The notes beneath the pieces are model-generated. The model worked only from the letters and a program-made list of their open reading frames with translations, was not told the DNA's origin and ran no database searches. A DNA stretch of 64,000 bases, taken from NCBI RefSeq assembly GCF_020089865.1, contig NZ_JAIRBM010000001.1:434001-498000 (forward strand). The letters are read 5' to 3'. Shown piece after piece: positions 9,128 through 19,420 of the stretch. Origin of the DNA: Microvirga puerhi. Lineage in GTDB: Bacteria > Pseudomonadota > Alphaproteobacteria > Rhizobiales > Beijerinckiaceae. Position 1 is the stretch's first letter; every line of letters begins with the position of its first letter. Made by a program: the position numbers and the translations under genes.

Positions 9128-11245
9128 TTATCCCGCGCGCAGCAGCTTGATCGCGGAGTCGCGTTCGAAGAGATATAACAGCACGCGCAGGGCCTGGCCG
9201 CGCTCACTGATCAGTTCAGGGTCCCGGTCGACGATGAGCCTCGCATCGTCTCGTGCCGCCGCGAGCAGATCGCCGTCCACCTCGACGCGGGCGAGCCTGA
9301 AGCCCGGCAAGCCGGATTGGCGAGTGCCCAGCACCTCGCCTTCGCCACGTAGGCGTAGATCCTCCTCAGCGATCCGGAATCCATCTTCCGTCTGGCGCAT
9401 CATCTCCAGCCGCGCCTGTGCGGTCTGACCAAGTGGCCCTTTGTAGACGAGAAGGCATGTGGAAGAGCGCGAGCCGCGACCGATCCGCCCGCGCAGCTGA
9501 TGGAGCTGCGCCAATCCGAAACGCTCTGCGTGCTCGATCACCATGACGGAAGCCTGCGGTACATCGACACCAACTTCGATGACGGTCGTGGACACAAGGA
9601 TCTTCGTTTCTCCCTTGGAGAACCGCTCCATGGCGGCGTCCTTGTCGCGGCCGGCAAGCTTTCCATGGACGAGGCCGACTTGGTTACCGAAGACGCTCTT
9701 CAGCTCCTCAAAACGTTCCTCGGCGGCTGCGAGGTCGACAGTCTCGGACTCGCCCACCAACGGGCAGACCCAATACACCTGATCGCCGTTGGCGACGGCG
9801 CGGCCGATAGCGCCGACTACCTCGTCGATACGCTCGATCGAAATGAGTTTGGTCGCAATCGGCTTACGGCCGGCGGGCTTCTCGTTTAGGACGGAGACGT
9901 CCATGTCGCCGAAATAGGTGAGGGCGAGCGTCCGTGGAATCGGAGTCGCCGTCATCACCAGGATATCGACCGCTTGTCCCTTGCTCCCGAGCGCCAAGCG
10001 CTGGTGGACACCGAAGCGGTGCTGCTCGTCCACGACCGCCACGCCGAGATCGTGAAACGCGACGCCTTCCTGGAACAGCGCATGCGTTCCGACCGCAATC
10101 TGAATGGTACCGTCCGCAAGCCCGGCAAGTATTGCGCGCCGTTCCGCACCCTTCTCACGCCCCGTCAGGAGCGCGATGGACAGGCCCGCCTCACGAGCCA
10201 TGGGGGCGATCCGCTCGAAGTGCTGGCGTGCCAGAATTTCCGTCGGCGCCATGAGGGCGGCCTGACGCCCGGCTTCGATGGCGCTCGCCATGGCAAGAAG
10301 CCCGACCACGGTCTTGCCTGATCCCACGTCGCCCTGGAGCAGCCGCAGCATTCTCTTGTCGGCGACAAGGTCCTGGCGAATATCGTCGACTGCCTTCTGC
10401 TGAGAGGAAGTCAGTCCGAAGGGCAGGGCGCGTTTCAGCCGCTCGACCAGATGCCCATCGCCCGCATTCACACGTCCCGGCAGGCGGCGCATCCGGCTGC
10501 GGACGAGCGCCAGGGCGAGCTGGGACGCCAGGAGCTCGTCATAAGCAAGCCGACGACGCGGTGCCGATTTCGCCAGCGCCTCTTCGGACAGTGCGCGGGC
10601 ATCGTCCGGGCGGTGAAGCAGTGCCAGAGCCTGCGCCATCGGCGGCAATGCGTTGCGGAACAGCCAGGACGGATCCTGCCATTCGGGCAGGGTCGGAAGT
10701 CGTTCAAGGGCAGCGCTCATGTAGCGCCCGACCATTCGCGAGGAGAGGCCCTCGGTCAGGCCATAGATAGCTTCCACTGCCGGCAGGTTCTCGATTCCAC
10801 GATCATCCAGGATGCGGTCGGGATGGACCATCTGACGCATGCCGTCCCACAGCTCGATCTTTCCGGAAACGTAGCGACGCTCGCCGAGCGGCAGGAGCTT
10901 CTCCAGGCGAGCCTTCTGTCCGTTGAAGAAGACAAGGACCACGTCGCCCGTCTCGTCCTCGACAAGAATGCGATAGGGCGCGCGGCGACCTGGCGGCGGC
11001 GGGCGATGTGCTGCTACGGTCACCGATAATGTTACGGGCTCGCCGACCGGCGCGTCAGCGATGGAGCCTTTCATCTCCCGGGCAACGCCGCCATTGGGAA
11101 TATGAAACAATAGATCCATGACGCGGGCAGGACGGCCCGGCTCCCCGAGCAGGCGGTCCAGCAAGGGTGCGATCTTGGGTCCCACTCCCGGCAGGGTGGT
11201 AGCCGGAGCGAAAAATGGATCGAGAATGGATGGGCGCAATGACAT
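9128..11245 (-). CDS. recG: ATP-dependent DNA helicase RecG
   Basis: Branch-migration helicase that remodels stalled forks and Holliday junctions. The frame is open further upstream, but the ATG at 11245 (MSLRPSILDPFF) gives a 705-aa product of normal length and keeps clear of the divergent sdhE. An N-terminal wedge/OB domain (about 60-200) is followed by Walker A GDVGSGKT, a DEQHRFG Walker B box, TATPIPRTL (motif III) and the C-terminal helicase motif with HQLRGRIGRG. The RecG-type C-terminal segment is present. It converges on the TPR gene with only three bases between the two stops. Confidence 0.97.
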   Translation of the reverse strand: MSLRPSILDPFFAPATTLPGVGPKIAPLLDRLLGEPGRPARVMDLLFHIPNGGVAREMKGSIADAPVGEPVTLSVTVAAHRPPPPGRRAPYRILVEDETGDVVLVFFNGQKARLEKLLPLGERRYVSGKIELWDGMRQMVHPDRILDDRGIENLPAVEAIYGLTEGLSSRMVGRYMSAALERLPTLPEWQDPSWLFRNALPPMAQALALLHRPDDARALSEEALAKSAPRRRLAYDELLASQLALALVRSRMRRLPGRVNAGDGHLVERLKRALPFGLTSSQQKAVDDIRQDLVADKRMLRLLQGDVGSGKTVVGLLAMASAIEAGRQAALMAPTEILARQHFERIAPMAREAGLSIALLTGREKGAERRAILAGLADGTIQIAVGTHALFQEGVAFHDLGVAVVDEQHRFGVHQRLALGSKGQAVDILVMTATPIPRTLALTYFGDMDVSVLNEKPAGRKPIATKLISIERIDEVVGAIGRAVANGDQVYWVCPLVGESETVDLAAAEERFEELKSVFGNQVGLVHGKLAGRDKDAAMERFSKGETKILVSTTVIEVGVDVPQASVMVIEHAERFGLAQLHQLRGRIGRGSRSSTCLLVYKGPLGQTAQARLEMMRQTEDGFRIAEEDLRLRGEGEVLGTRQSGLPGFRLARVEVDGDLLAAARDDARLIVDRDPELISERGQALRVLLYLFERDSAIKLLRAG

Positions 11246-11334
11246 TCTAACGGTGGCAACTCGGGTCAGGATGGTTATATAGCGGCCAAGCCGCCCCGAC
11301 GCGACGCCCTTCATCGAACAAATGGAGAATATCC

Positions 11335-11631
11335 ATGAGCGGAACCACACGCACGAGTGCAGACCTCGACGTTCGGCGCAGGCGCACATTGTTTCGATCC
11401 TGGCATCGCGGCATGCGCGAGATGGACCTGATCATGGGCCGCTTCGCCGATGAGGAAATCGGCAGCATGTCGGAGGAGGACCTCGCGGAGTTCGAGCGGC
11501 TGATCGAGGTGCCGGACCGGGACCTCCTTTCCTGGATCACCGGCGAGGCATCGACGCCCGAGAACTATGACACCGCAGTGTTCCGGCGGCTAAAGGGCTT
11601 CCATTCCCACACCAGCCCGATTCACGTCTGA
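11335..11631 (+). CDS. sdhE: Succinate dehydrogenase assembly factor SdhE (YgfY/CptB, SDH5 family)
   Basis: Small 98-aa cytoplasmic protein that helps attach FAD covalently to the SdhA flavoprotein. It shows the SDHAF2-family signature RSWHRGMREMDLIMGRFADE, including the RGxxE-like RGMRE segment that contacts the flavoprotein, and a helical acidic middle (MSEEDLAEFERLIEVPDRDLLSWI). It starts with an ATG 89 bases from the divergent recG, so a promoter for both probably lies between. mfd begins 67 bases after its stop on the same strand; recG-sdhE-mfd is a recurring alphaproteobacterial arrangement. Confidence 0.93.
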   Translation: MSGTTRTSADLDVRRRRTLFRSWHRGMREMDLIMGRFADEEIGSMSEEDLAEFERLIEVPDRDLLSWITGEASTPENYDTAVFRRLKGFHSHTSPIHV

Positions 11632-11698
11632 GCCTCAAATCCGTTGTCATTCGAACCGGGCCTGCGGGCCCGCGTTGCATTATTTTGGCTATTCTCCG

Positions 11699-14600
11699 AT
11701 GAAACCCGCTTTGATCCGTGCCGTCGACACCCTCGCGAAGGGCAAGTCCCTGACGCTTTCGAGCGTTCCGGATGGCTTCGATGCACTCGCCGTTGCCGAT
11801 CTCGCCAAGAGCCTCTCCGGCACGATCGAGGGGCCGGCCGTGCTCGTTCATGTGGCGAGAGACGGGCTCCGCCAGCAGAACTTCGCCAACAGCCTCGGCT
11901 TCATCGCGCCGCAGATCGAGATCCTGCCGTTCCCAGCTTGGGACTGCCAGCCGTACGACCGCGTGTCGCCGAATACCGCCATTACCGCGCAGCGGATGAC
12001 CACCCTTGCGCGTCTCACGCGGTCGAAGACCTCCGAGGAGCGTCCGCGTATCCTCTCCACCACGGTCAATGCCCTCGTCCAGCGTGTCCCTCCCAGAACG
12101 CGGATTGCCGCGGAGACCTTCTCTGCAGCTCCGGGGAACGTGGTCGACACGACCCTTCTCATCAATTGGCTGGAAACCAACGGCTTCCTGCGCACGAGCA
12201 CCGTCCGCGACACGGGCGAATACGCGGTGCGTGGCGGTATCATCGATCTGTTTCCGGCCGGACTGCCCAATCCCGTTCGTCTCGACTTTTTCGGGGATGC
12301 TCTGGAGTCGATCCGATCCTTCGATCCCGAGACTCAGCGCACCGTCGGAATGCTCCGCTCGCTCGATCTCGTTCCCATGAGCGAGGTTCAGCTCACCACT
12401 GAGAGCATCAAACGCTTTCGGCAGACCTACGTGGCCGCGTTTGGAGCGCCGACGCGGGATGACCGCCTCTATGAGGCGATTAGCGAGGGGCGGCGGTATC
12501 CGGGCCTCGAACATTGGCTGCCGCTGTTCCACGACCACCTCGATACGCTCTTCGACTACGTGGCTGGCGTTCCCATCGTTTTCGATGCCCTCGCCGACGA
12601 CGCTGCGGCCGAGCGGTTGTCGCAGGTCCAGGACTATTACGACGCCCGTCGCGAGGGTCTCGGCCAGAACCAGCCGGGCGTCGCGCCCTATCGGCCACTT
12701 CCGCCGGACGCTCTTTATCTGAAGCCGGACGAATGGGCCTCCCGGACATCCACGCTGCCTCTGGCCCGCCTCACGCCCTTTGCGGTTCCTGAATCGGGCG
12801 AGCATCTGGTGATCGATTGCGAAGCCCGGCGCGGCAGGAATTTCATTGCCGAGCGGGCCGACGAGAGCGGAAATGTCTTCGCAGCTGTGGTCCAGCATGT
12901 CCGCGCTCTCCAGACCGCCGGCAAGCGGGTGATCGTCGGGGCCTGGTCGGAAGGCTCCCGCGAGCGTCTGACGCATGTGCTCCAGGACCATGACTTGCGC
13001 CAGACAAGCCTCGTTCCGAGGCTCTCCGACGCTCTGGCGCTGCCGCGTATCGAGATCGGCGTCGGTGTCTGGAGCCTCGAATCCGGTTTCGAGGCCGGCG
13101 ACCTCGCTGTCATCAGCGAGCAGGATATCCTCGGTGACCGCCTGGTGCGCCAGAAGCGCAAGTCCAAGCGACCGCAGGACTTCCTCACCGAGGTTGCTGC
13201 CCTGACCCCGGGCGATCTCGTGGTGCACGTGGACCATGGCATCGGGCGCTTCGAGGGGCTCAAGACCATCGAGGCGGCAGGCGCGCCGCACGATTGCCTT
13301 GAACTGCACTATGCCGGTGGCGACCGCCTTTTCCTCCCAGTCGAGAACATCGAACTTCTGACCCGATACGGATCGGAAGAGACGGAAGTCCAGCTCGACA
13401 AGCTCGGCGGCGGCGCTTGGCAGGCCCGCAAGGCGCGGATGAAGCAGCGCATCCGCGAAATGGCCGGTGCACTCATGAAGATCGCCGCCTCGCGCATTCT
13501 CAAGGATGCTCCGCGCCTGCCGCCGCCTTCGGGCCTGTACGACGAGTTTTCAGCGCGCTTCCCATACGAGGAGACGGAAGATCAGCTCAACGCCATCGAC
13601 GCGGTTCTCGACGATCTGGGGTCGGGCCGCCCGATGGACCGCCTCGTTTGCGGCGATGTGGGCTTCGGCAAGACAGAGGTCGCGCTCCGCGCCGCCTTCG
13701 TATCGGCCATGAACGGCAAGCAAGTTGCGGTGGTCGTTCCCACGACCCTTCTGGCACGGCAGCATTTCAAGACCTTCACGGACCGCTTCCGCGGCCTGCC
13801 TCTCAACATCGCGCAGGCCTCGCGGTTTGTCCCGAACGCGGAGCTGAAAAAGGTCAAGGAGGGACTGACTGACGGGTCAGTCGACATCGTGGTCGGCACG
13901 CATGCCCTGCTGGGCAAGTCGATCACGTTCAAGGACCTGGGGCTGATCATCGTCGACGAGGAGCAGCATTTCGGCGTCGCTCACAAGGAGCGCCTGAAAG
14001 AATTGCGCGCCGAAGTCCACGTCCTCACACTCTCCGCGACGCCTATTCCTCGGACGCTTCAGCTCGCGCTGACGGGCGTCCGCGAATTGTCGCTCATCAC
14101 GACGCCGCCTGTCGATCGTTTGGCAGTCCGGACCTTCGTGACCCCGTTCGATCCGCTGCTCATTCGGGAAGCGTTGCTGCGCGAGCGGTACCGCGGCGGC
14201 CAGGCATTCTATGTGGTGCCGCGCCTGGACGATCTGGGAGAGATCAAGGCGTTCCTGGACAAGGAAGTGCCGGAAGCCAAGGTGGCGGTGGCGCACGGCC
14301 AGATGGCCGCCGGCCAGCTCGAGGACGTGATGACGGCGTTCTATGAGGGGAAATACGATATCCTGTTGTCCACTACGATCGTGGAATCAGGCCTCGATAT
14401 CCCAACGGCGAACACGCTCATCGTCCACCGAGCCGACATGTTCGGCCTGTCGCAGCTCTATCAGCTGCGCGGCCGTGTCGGGCGTTCGAAGACGCGCGCT
14501 TATGCGCTCTTCGCCGTTCCAGCGAACAAACCGCTCACCGTCCAGGCGGAGCGTCGCCTCAAGGTGCTGCAGAGCCTCGATACGCTCGGCGCCGGCTTCC

Positions 14601-15220
14601 AGCTGGCATCCCACGATCTCGATATCCGTGGCGCCGGCAATCTTCTCGGCGAGGAGCAGTCCGGTCATATCAAGGAAGTGGGCTACGAACTCTATCAGCA
14701 GATGCTCGAAGAAGCCGTTGCGCAGCTCAAGGCCGGCATCGAAGAACCGACCGAGGATCAATGGTCACCGACCATTGCCGTCGGCGCGCCGGTGATGATT
14801 CCGGAAACCTATGTCCAGGATCTGCAACTGCGCCTTGGTCTCTATCGCCGTCTCTCCACCCTAGAGACTGACAGCGAGATCGATGCTTTCGGCGCGGAAC
14901 TGATCGATCGCTTTGGCCCTCTGCCGTCGGAAGTCAGCCAGCTTCTCAAGATCATGTCGATCAAGGTTCTCTGCCGGCGTGCCAATGTCGAGAAGGTCGA
15001 TGGCGGCCCCAAGGGCATCATCGTCTCGTTCCGCGACAACTCCTTTGCCAATCCTGCGGGTCTCGTTTCCTATGTGGCTGAGCAGGCATCCTTCGCGAAG
15101 GTGCGGCCGGACATGAAGATCGTCTTCATCCGCGATGTGGAAAGCGCCGACGAAAGGATCAAGGCGACGACCTCGATCCTGCGTAGTCTCGTCCGCATTG
15201 CCGAGAAGAAGGCAGCGTGA
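11699..15220 (+). CDS. mfd: Transcription-repair coupling factor
   Basis: DNA translocase that removes RNA polymerase stalled at lesions and recruits UvrA. From the ATG at 11699 ([11 protein letters not shown]) it is 1173 aa; a start eight codons upstream (11675) is possible. Visible parts are the UvrB-like N-terminal domains, an RNAP-interacting CarD-like domain near residues 490-570 ([18 protein letters not shown]), and the SF2 translocase with Walker [17 protein letters not shown], the DEEQHFG box and [34 protein letters not shown] and a C-terminal TRCF domain follow. The next gene begins three bases after its stop, so the two are probably cotranscribed. Confidence 0.97.
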   Translation: MKPALIRAVDTLAKGKSLTLSSVPDGFDALAVADLAKSLSGTIEGPAVLVHVARDGLRQQNFANSLGFIAPQIEILPFPAWDCQPYDRVSPNTAITAQRMTTLARLTRSKTSEERPRILSTTVNALVQRVPPRTRIAAETFSAAPGNVVDTTLLINWLETNGFLRTSTVRDTGEYAVRGGIIDLFPAGLPNPVRLDFFGDALESIRSFDPETQRTVGMLRSLDLVPMSEVQLTTESIKRFRQTYVAAFGAPTRDDRLYEAISEGRRYPGLEHWLPLFHDHLDTLFDYVAGVPIVFDALADDAAAERLSQVQDYYDARREGLGQNQPGVAPYRPLPPDALYLKPDEWASRTSTLPLARLTPFAVPESGEHLVIDCEARRGRNFIAERADESGNVFAAVVQHVRALQTAGKRVIVGAWSEGSRERLTHVLQDHDLRQTSLVPRLSDALALPRIEIGVGVWSLESGFEAGDLAVISEQDILGDRLVRQKRKSKRPQDFLTEVAALTPGDLVVHVDHGIGRFEGLKTIEAAGAPHDCLELHYAGGDRLFLPVENIELLTRYGSEETEVQLDKLGGGAWQARKARMKQRIREMAGALMKIAASRILKDAPRLPPPSGLYDEFSARFPYEETEDQLNAIDAVLDDLGSGRPMDRLVCGDVGFGKTEVALRAAFVSAMNGKQVAVVVPTTLLARQHFKTFTDRFRGLPLNIAQASRFVPNAELKKVKEGLTDGSVDIVVGTHALLGKSITFKDLGLIIVDEEQHFGVAHKERLKELRAEVHVLTLSATPIPRTLQLALTGVRELSLITTPPVDRLAVRTFVTPFDPLLIREALLRERYRGGQAFYVVPRLDDLGEIKAFLDKEVPEAKVAVAHGQMAAGQLEDVMTAFYEGKYDILLSTTIVESGLDIPTANTLIVHRADMFGLSQLYQLRGRVGRSKTRAYALFAVPANKPLTVQAERRLKVLQSLDTLGAGFQLASHDLDIRGAGNLLGEEQSGHIKEVGYELYQQMLEEAVAQLKAGIEEPTEDQWSPTIAVGAPVMIPETYVQDLQLRLGLYRRLSTLETDSEIDAFGAELIDRFGPLPSEVSQLLKIMSIKVLCRRANVEKVDGGPKGIIVSFRDNSFANPAGLVSYVAEQASFAKVRPDMKIVFIRDVESADERIKATTSILRSLVRIAEKKAA

Positions 15221-15223
15221 CCG

Positions 15224-16108
15224 GTGGCAGCGCCCCATGAAGGAAGCCCATGGGCGCTCGTCTATCAGGGCAAAGTGATTGCATCACGGAAAGCGGATCA
15301 GACCGTCCCGTGGTGGAGCTTTACGAAAACCATTCTAGCCGCCTCTGCATTGCGCCTCGTGGCGAAAGGCCTCCTGACGCTCGACGAGCCCGTTTCATCA
15401 AAGGGCTATACCCTTCGGCACCTGCTCCAGCACCGCGCCGGTCTCCCCGACTATGGCGGGCTCTCGGCCTACCATGAAGCCGTCGAGCGGCAGGATCTGC
15501 CATGGACTTTCGCGGAGATTGCAGACCGGTGCGACGCGGAACGGCTGCGTTATGAGCCGGGGCATGGATGGGCCTATTCCAATATCGGCTACGCTCTCGT
15601 GGCACGCCTGATCAAGGAGACCTCTCGGACCCGCCTCGACTCGGCTCTACGCGGACTCGTCTTTGATCCTCTGACGATCGAGAGCGCAAGGGTCGCGGAG
15701 AACGCGGCAGATCTACAGGGCGTTCAGATGGGCCAAGCGGATTGGTATCATCCGGGCTGGGTCTATCACGGGCTTGTGGTTGGTACAGTGGCCGATGCGG
15801 CTCTTCTGTTGGATCGGCTTCTGTCTACGCAGTTCCTATCAGTCGAATTGCTTGAGGAATTGCGGAGCGCTCACTTTCTACCTGGACCTGTTCCCGGACG
15901 CTCCTGGCTGAAGCCGGGCTATGGGCTCGGAGTTATGGCGGGGGAAACGACGAAGGGCGAGGTTATAGGACACACGGGAGGAGGACCGGGCAGCTCGATC
16001 GCCGTCTACAGGTCCCTGGCGAATACCGGCCTGACGGCAGCGCTCGTTCGGTTCGGCGATGATGCTGGACCGACGGAAGAAGAGGCTTTCGGCCTGATCG
16101 GCGTTTGA
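15224..16108 (+). CDS. Serine beta-lactamase-like hydrolase (class C / PBP4* family)
   Basis: 294-aa serine hydrolase with the three marks of the fold: SxxK as S32-F-T-K35, YxN as Y118-S-N120, and a KTG-like HTGGGPGS near residue 248. Such proteins are beta-lactamases, D-amino-acid peptidases or esterases; the substrate cannot be read from sequence. It starts at GTG 15224, three bases after mfd, with no ATG nearby. No signal peptide is visible, so as annotated it would be cytoplasmic, which argues against a classical periplasmic resistance enzyme. It may simply ride on mfd transcription. Confidence 0.85.
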   Translation: MAAPHEGSPWALVYQGKVIASRKADQTVPWWSFTKTILAASALRLVAKGLLTLDEPVSSKGYTLRHLLQHRAGLPDYGGLSAYHEAVERQDLPWTFAEIADRCDAERLRYEPGHGWAYSNIGYALVARLIKETSRTRLDSALRGLVFDPLTIESARVAENAADLQGVQMGQADWYHPGWVYHGLVVGTVADAALLLDRLLSTQFLSVELLEELRSAHFLPGPVPGRSWLKPGYGLGVMAGETTKGEVIGHTGGGPGSSIAVYRSLANTGLTAALVRFGDDAGPTEEEAFGLIGV

Positions 16109-16111
16109 CGC

Positions 16112-16456
16112 TCAGAGGTCGGGACCGGCGACGGCCTGTGAGCCAAGCTCGTTCTGGAGCATCGTGAGAGCGCCGCTCGTGCCGCCGGCAATCAGGACCG
16201 GAACCCCGCTCGGCGACAGGGTCCTGCGGAGGCGATGGGCAAGCTCTAGAAATCGGCGGCGCTCGGACCAGTCGGCATGTTGAGACATCTGCAGCACGAC
16301 CGCCGTGGGATTCGGGATCACCGCCAAGACATCGTCCGCCGCCTCATAGGAGGTCGTCACGCTGGCGTAACCCATACCCGCAAGCTCGGCGGACAAGGCA
16401 CTGTCCGGTTCGCGTTCGCCATTGTCGACGACGAGAACCTTCTGCATTCCGTTCAT
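16112..16456 (-). CDS. Degenerate receiver-like (pseudo-response-regulator) protein
   Basis: 114-aa protein beginning MNGMQKVLVVDNGE. The ATG at 16456 has AGGA seven bases upstream and is preferred to a TTG six codons earlier. The first strand (VLVVD), the alternating helix/strand pattern and the VPVLIAGG strand resemble a stand-alone CheY-like receiver. However, the expected phosphoacceptor position reads AVVLQMSQ instead of xxxDxxMP, and no KP motif is seen. It would therefore not be phosphorylated in the usual way. No kinase or output domain lies nearby. It converges with the beta-lactamase-like gene with three bases between the stops. The fold assignment is an inference from pattern alone. 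Confidence 0.6.
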   Translation of the reverse strand: MNGMQKVLVVDNGEREPDSALSAELAGMGYASVTTSYEAADDVLAVIPNPTAVVLQMSQHADWSERRRFLELAHRLRRTLSPSGVPVLIAGGTSGALTMLQNELGSQAVAGPDL

Positions 16457-16515
16457 ATCGGCATCCTGCAGCAAAACTTAGGGGCACATCTGGGATATGC
16501 CTCCAACGCCTGATA

Positions 16516-16536
16516 CCAGGGATTGTTTCACCCTGG
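16516..16536. repeat. Short inverted repeat between two leftward genes
   Basis: CCAGGG at 16516-16521 and CCCTGG at 16531-16536 form a perfect six-base inverted repeat around nine bases. There is no T-run on either strand, so it is not a standard terminator. It lies between the solute-binding-protein stop and the receiver-like gene and could be an operator or a weak hairpin. Confidence 0.3.
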
Positions 16537-16582
16537 ACATGAATGGCAACGGAACAGCCAAGCTAACCCGAAGGTATTCATC

Positions 16583-18394
16583 CTATCGCGCCTGCCGCCA
16601 CCAGGAGTCGATCGTCGTTCCGAGAAGAGGGGGCTTGTCCGGACGCCTCAGGTCGCTTCGATGTGCAAGCCATTGATCGTTCAGATAAAATAACGGCACA
16701 ATATAGAATCCCGAAAGAAGGAGACGATCCAGGGATCTGACGGCAGAGACGAAATCGTCGCGTGTCGTTGCCTCCAAAAGAGCATCGATCATCCGGTCGA
16801 TCGCCGATGAGGCTGCCCCAGAATAGTTCAGAGAGCCGCCACGCTGGGCCGCTGCCGTGCTCCAGCGATTCCGCTGCTCGTTGCCGGGAGAGGCGGAAGC
16901 TGGCCAGACCCACTGCACCATGTCGAAATCGAAAGTCGACAGACGTCGCCAGTACTGCACGTCATCGACGAGACGCACCCGGGCAACGATTCCGATTCTC
17001 GACAGGGATTGAGAGAAGTTGAGGGCAAGGCGTTCCTGTTGGCGGGAATTCACCAGCAGCTCAAAGGAAAAAGCTTCTCCCGTATCCTTCCGGCGAAGAG
17101 TGTTTCCGTCCAAGTTCCAGCCGGCCTCTTCGAGAATTTGCAGGGCACGACGGGCCTCTTCCCGGTCCCGCCCGGACCCGTCGGGTTCCGGCGGCTTCCA
17201 GTGGCCCTCCAAGATGTCTTGTCGAACCGCTCTGGGAAACGGAGCCAGAAGGGCGAGTTCCTGTTCGTTGGCCGGATGCCCCGTGGAGGACAGGTCGGAA
17301 CCGGCAAAATAGCTGTCCGAGCGCGTGAGCAGACCGTAATAGAGGTTCCGATTGACCCACTCGAAATCGAAGAGGTGGCCGAGCGCCTCGCGGACCCGCG
17401 GATCGGCAAAGAGCGGACGACGGGTGTTGAATACGAAGCCGTTCATGCCCTTCGGAGAGCGAATCGGCAAAGTTTCCAGGACGATGCGGCCGTCCTTCAC
17501 AGCCGGGAAATCGTATCCAGTCGACCAGCGATCGGGATCTCCCTCAAGGCGAAAGTCATAAAGTCCCGCCTTAAAAGCCTCGAACATCGTATTGGCATCT
17601 CGATAGAAATCGTATCGGATCTCATCGAAATTGTAGAGGCCGCGCATTATTGGCAGATCTTTGCCCCAATAGTCGGAACGACGCTTCAGAACGACGCGCT
17701 CTCCCGGCTTCACCTCCGCAATCTCGAACGGACCGGACCCGATAGGCGGCTTCAGGGTGGTATTGGCAAAGGTCTCCGGATCGGTCGCATGAGCCGCGAA
17801 AATCGGCATCATCGCGATATTGAGCGGCAACTCGCGATCGTTCGAGCCCGAGAGATCGAAGCGGATTCGATAGGGCCCTTCCACATCGACGGACCGCACC
17901 TGGCCGAAGCTTGAGCGATAGAAGGGTTTTCCGTGCTTTTTCAGAAGCTCGAACGTGAAGCGAACATCCTCCGCCGTCAGACGGCGTCCATCAGAAAACT
18001 GCGCTTTTGGGTCCAGGTTGAACGTCACGAAGCTTCTGTCGTCCGGCATTTCCGCCGAGCGCGCTACGAGGCCGTAGACCGTGAACGGCTCGTCGGCCGA
18101 GCGCATCATCAGGCTCTGGAGCACATAGCGTGGCACGACGTCGGGAGCGACCCCGAGAACGATCAATGGGTTGAGGCTGTCATAGCTTCCCTGGAGGGCC
18201 AGGGTGATTCGCCCGCCGCGGGGGGCGTCCGGATTGACATAGGGGAGATGGGAGAAGCCTTCGGGCAACGCAGGGGCGCCATGCATCGCGATGCCGTGGT
18301 GAGGCACCTCGGCCGCAACCGCCGCTCCCACCATGATGCAGGCGAGGACGGCTACGACCAGATTCCGCAGAATTCCGCAGCGTTGTCGGCTCAT
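16583..18394 (-). CDS. Extracellular solute-binding protein, family 5 (YejA-like peptide ABC transporter)
   Basis: Periplasmic binding component of an oligopeptide-type ABC importer, 603 aa. The ATG at 18394 (MSRQRCGILRN) has GAGGGAG just upstream and opens a clear Sec signal peptide, cleaved after about AAVAAE. The SBP_bac_5 body shows GSYDSLNPLIVLG, then FTFELLKKHGKPFYRSSFG and PIGSGPFEIAEVKPG. The length and the opening HGIAMHG...PEGFSHLPYVNPDAPRGG resemble YejA of the YejABEF system. Its permeases and ATPases are not beside it, so it is an orphan here and must use transporter parts encoded elsewhere. Confidence 0.9.
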   Translation of the reverse strand: MSRQRCGILRNLVVAVLACIMVGAAVAAEVPHHGIAMHGAPALPEGFSHLPYVNPDAPRGGRITLALQGSYDSLNPLIVLGVAPDVVPRYVLQSLMMRSADEPFTVYGLVARSAEMPDDRSFVTFNLDPKAQFSDGRRLTAEDVRFTFELLKKHGKPFYRSSFGQVRSVDVEGPYRIRFDLSGSNDRELPLNIAMMPIFAAHATDPETFANTTLKPPIGSGPFEIAEVKPGERVVLKRRSDYWGKDLPIMRGLYNFDEIRYDFYRDANTMFEAFKAGLYDFRLEGDPDRWSTGYDFPAVKDGRIVLETLPIRSPKGMNGFVFNTRRPLFADPRVREALGHLFDFEWVNRNLYYGLLTRSDSYFAGSDLSSTGHPANEQELALLAPFPRAVRQDILEGHWKPPEPDGSGRDREEARRALQILEEAGWNLDGNTLRRKDTGEAFSFELLVNSRQQERLALNFSQSLSRIGIVARVRLVDDVQYWRRLSTFDFDMVQWVWPASASPGNEQRNRWSTAAAQRGGSLNYSGAASSAIDRMIDALLEATTRDDFVSAVRSLDRLLLSGFYIVPLFYLNDQWLAHRSDLRRPDKPPLLGTTIDSWWRQAR

Positions 18395-18613
18395 GTCTCC
18401 CTCGGTCCCGGAGCAAGCGTAAGGGTGGAATATTATAAAGAAAGTTGAACGGGGCGACTGGAAACCTAATCCGCGAAAGGTTAAAGGAGCGCCACACGTC
18501 ATGTCTTCGCCTTAATCGGCAAAGATTCAACCGCTCCCTTGAAGGTTCCATACTGCGCCGATTATACGGCCCATACAGAAGCCGACCTTTTGACTGAAAA
18601 GAGGATCTACGAC

Positions 18614-19396
18614 ATGTCATTCGCGACCCGCTTCGCGAGCCTGGGGGGCACCCGCAGCCTTGCCACGGCCGTTGCCCTTATCTTGAGCGCGGCGCCCGCT
18701 TTGGCGCAGACGAAACCGGCGGCCCCGGCACCCGCGAAGCCTGCCGCTCCGGCGGCAGCCCCGCAAGGACAGCCGGCCCAGGGAGCTCAGGCGCCCCAGG
18801 GCAACGGACCGATGGTCGTTCAGGTGAAGGCCGAGCCTTCGCAGCCGGACTGGACGAAGGTCTGTGGCAAGGACCAGGGCACCAATTCCGAAATCTGCTA
18901 CACGACCCGCGACTTCGTGTCGGATCAGGGGCAGCCGGTCTTGGCCGTCGCCCTCTATGACGTGAAGGGTCCGCAGAACAAGAAGATCGTTCGCTTCCTG
19001 ATGCCGCTCGGCCTGCTCCTGCAGCCCGGCATCCGCTTCGCCGTGGACCAGGGCGGGCCGACCGATGGCAAGTATGCGGTTTGCTTCCCCAACGGCTGCT
19101 TCGCCGAGGCCGAGGTGAAGGACGACTTCGTGGCTGCCATGAAGAAGGGCCAGAATCTCAACGTCAGCGTCCAGAATCAGGCCGGTCGCCTCGTAACCTT
19201 CGCCGTGCCGGCCGCCGGCTTCGGCAAGGCCTTCGATGGTCCTCCGATCGACCCGAAGGTTCTGGAAGAGCAGCAGAAGAAGCTTCAGGAAGAGCTCGAG
19301 AAGAAGAGCGAGGAGCTCCGCAAGAAGCTCGGCGGAGATGCTTCAGCGGCGCCTGCCGCCCCGGCAGCTCCCGCAACGCCGGCTCCCAAGCCGTAA
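18614..19396 (+). CDS. Secreted invasion-associated locus B (IalB) family protein
   Basis: 260-aa exported protein. The ATG at 18614 is preceded by AGAGGA and opens a Sec signal ending near APALAQ. An Ala/Pro/Gln-rich linker (about residues 35-70) leads to an IalB domain (about 75-210) with paired cysteines (KVCGKDQ, EICYTTRD, YAVCFPNGCFAEAEV) and the LPLG-like LMPLGLLLQPGIRF. Unlike short IalB proteins it continues with a charged coiled-coil (LEEQQKKLQEELEKKSEEL) and an Ala/Pro tail. IalB was named for Bartonella erythrocyte invasion, but homologues are common in free-living Hyphomicrobiales, so no virulence role is implied. A strong terminator follows. Confidence 0.85.
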   Translation: MSFATRFASLGGTRSLATAVALILSAAPALAQTKPAAPAPAKPAAPAAAPQGQPAQGAQAPQGNGPMVVQVKAEPSQPDWTKVCGKDQGTNSEICYTTRDFVSDQGQPVLAVALYDVKGPQNKKIVRFLMPLGLLLQPGIRFAVDQGGPTDGKYAVCFPNGCFAEAEVKDDFVAAMKKGQNLNVSVQNQAGRLVTFAVPAAGFGKAFDGPPIDPKVLEEQQKKLQEELEKKSEELRKKLGGDASAAPAAPAAPATPAPKP

Positions 19397-19420
19397 GACT
19401 TTTTCCTGTTTTTAAGACAG

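Noticed and set aside
11537..13309. 590-codon leftward frame across mfd
   Set aside because: Entirely opposite the conserved Mfd N-terminal half and sdhE end; no domain signal.
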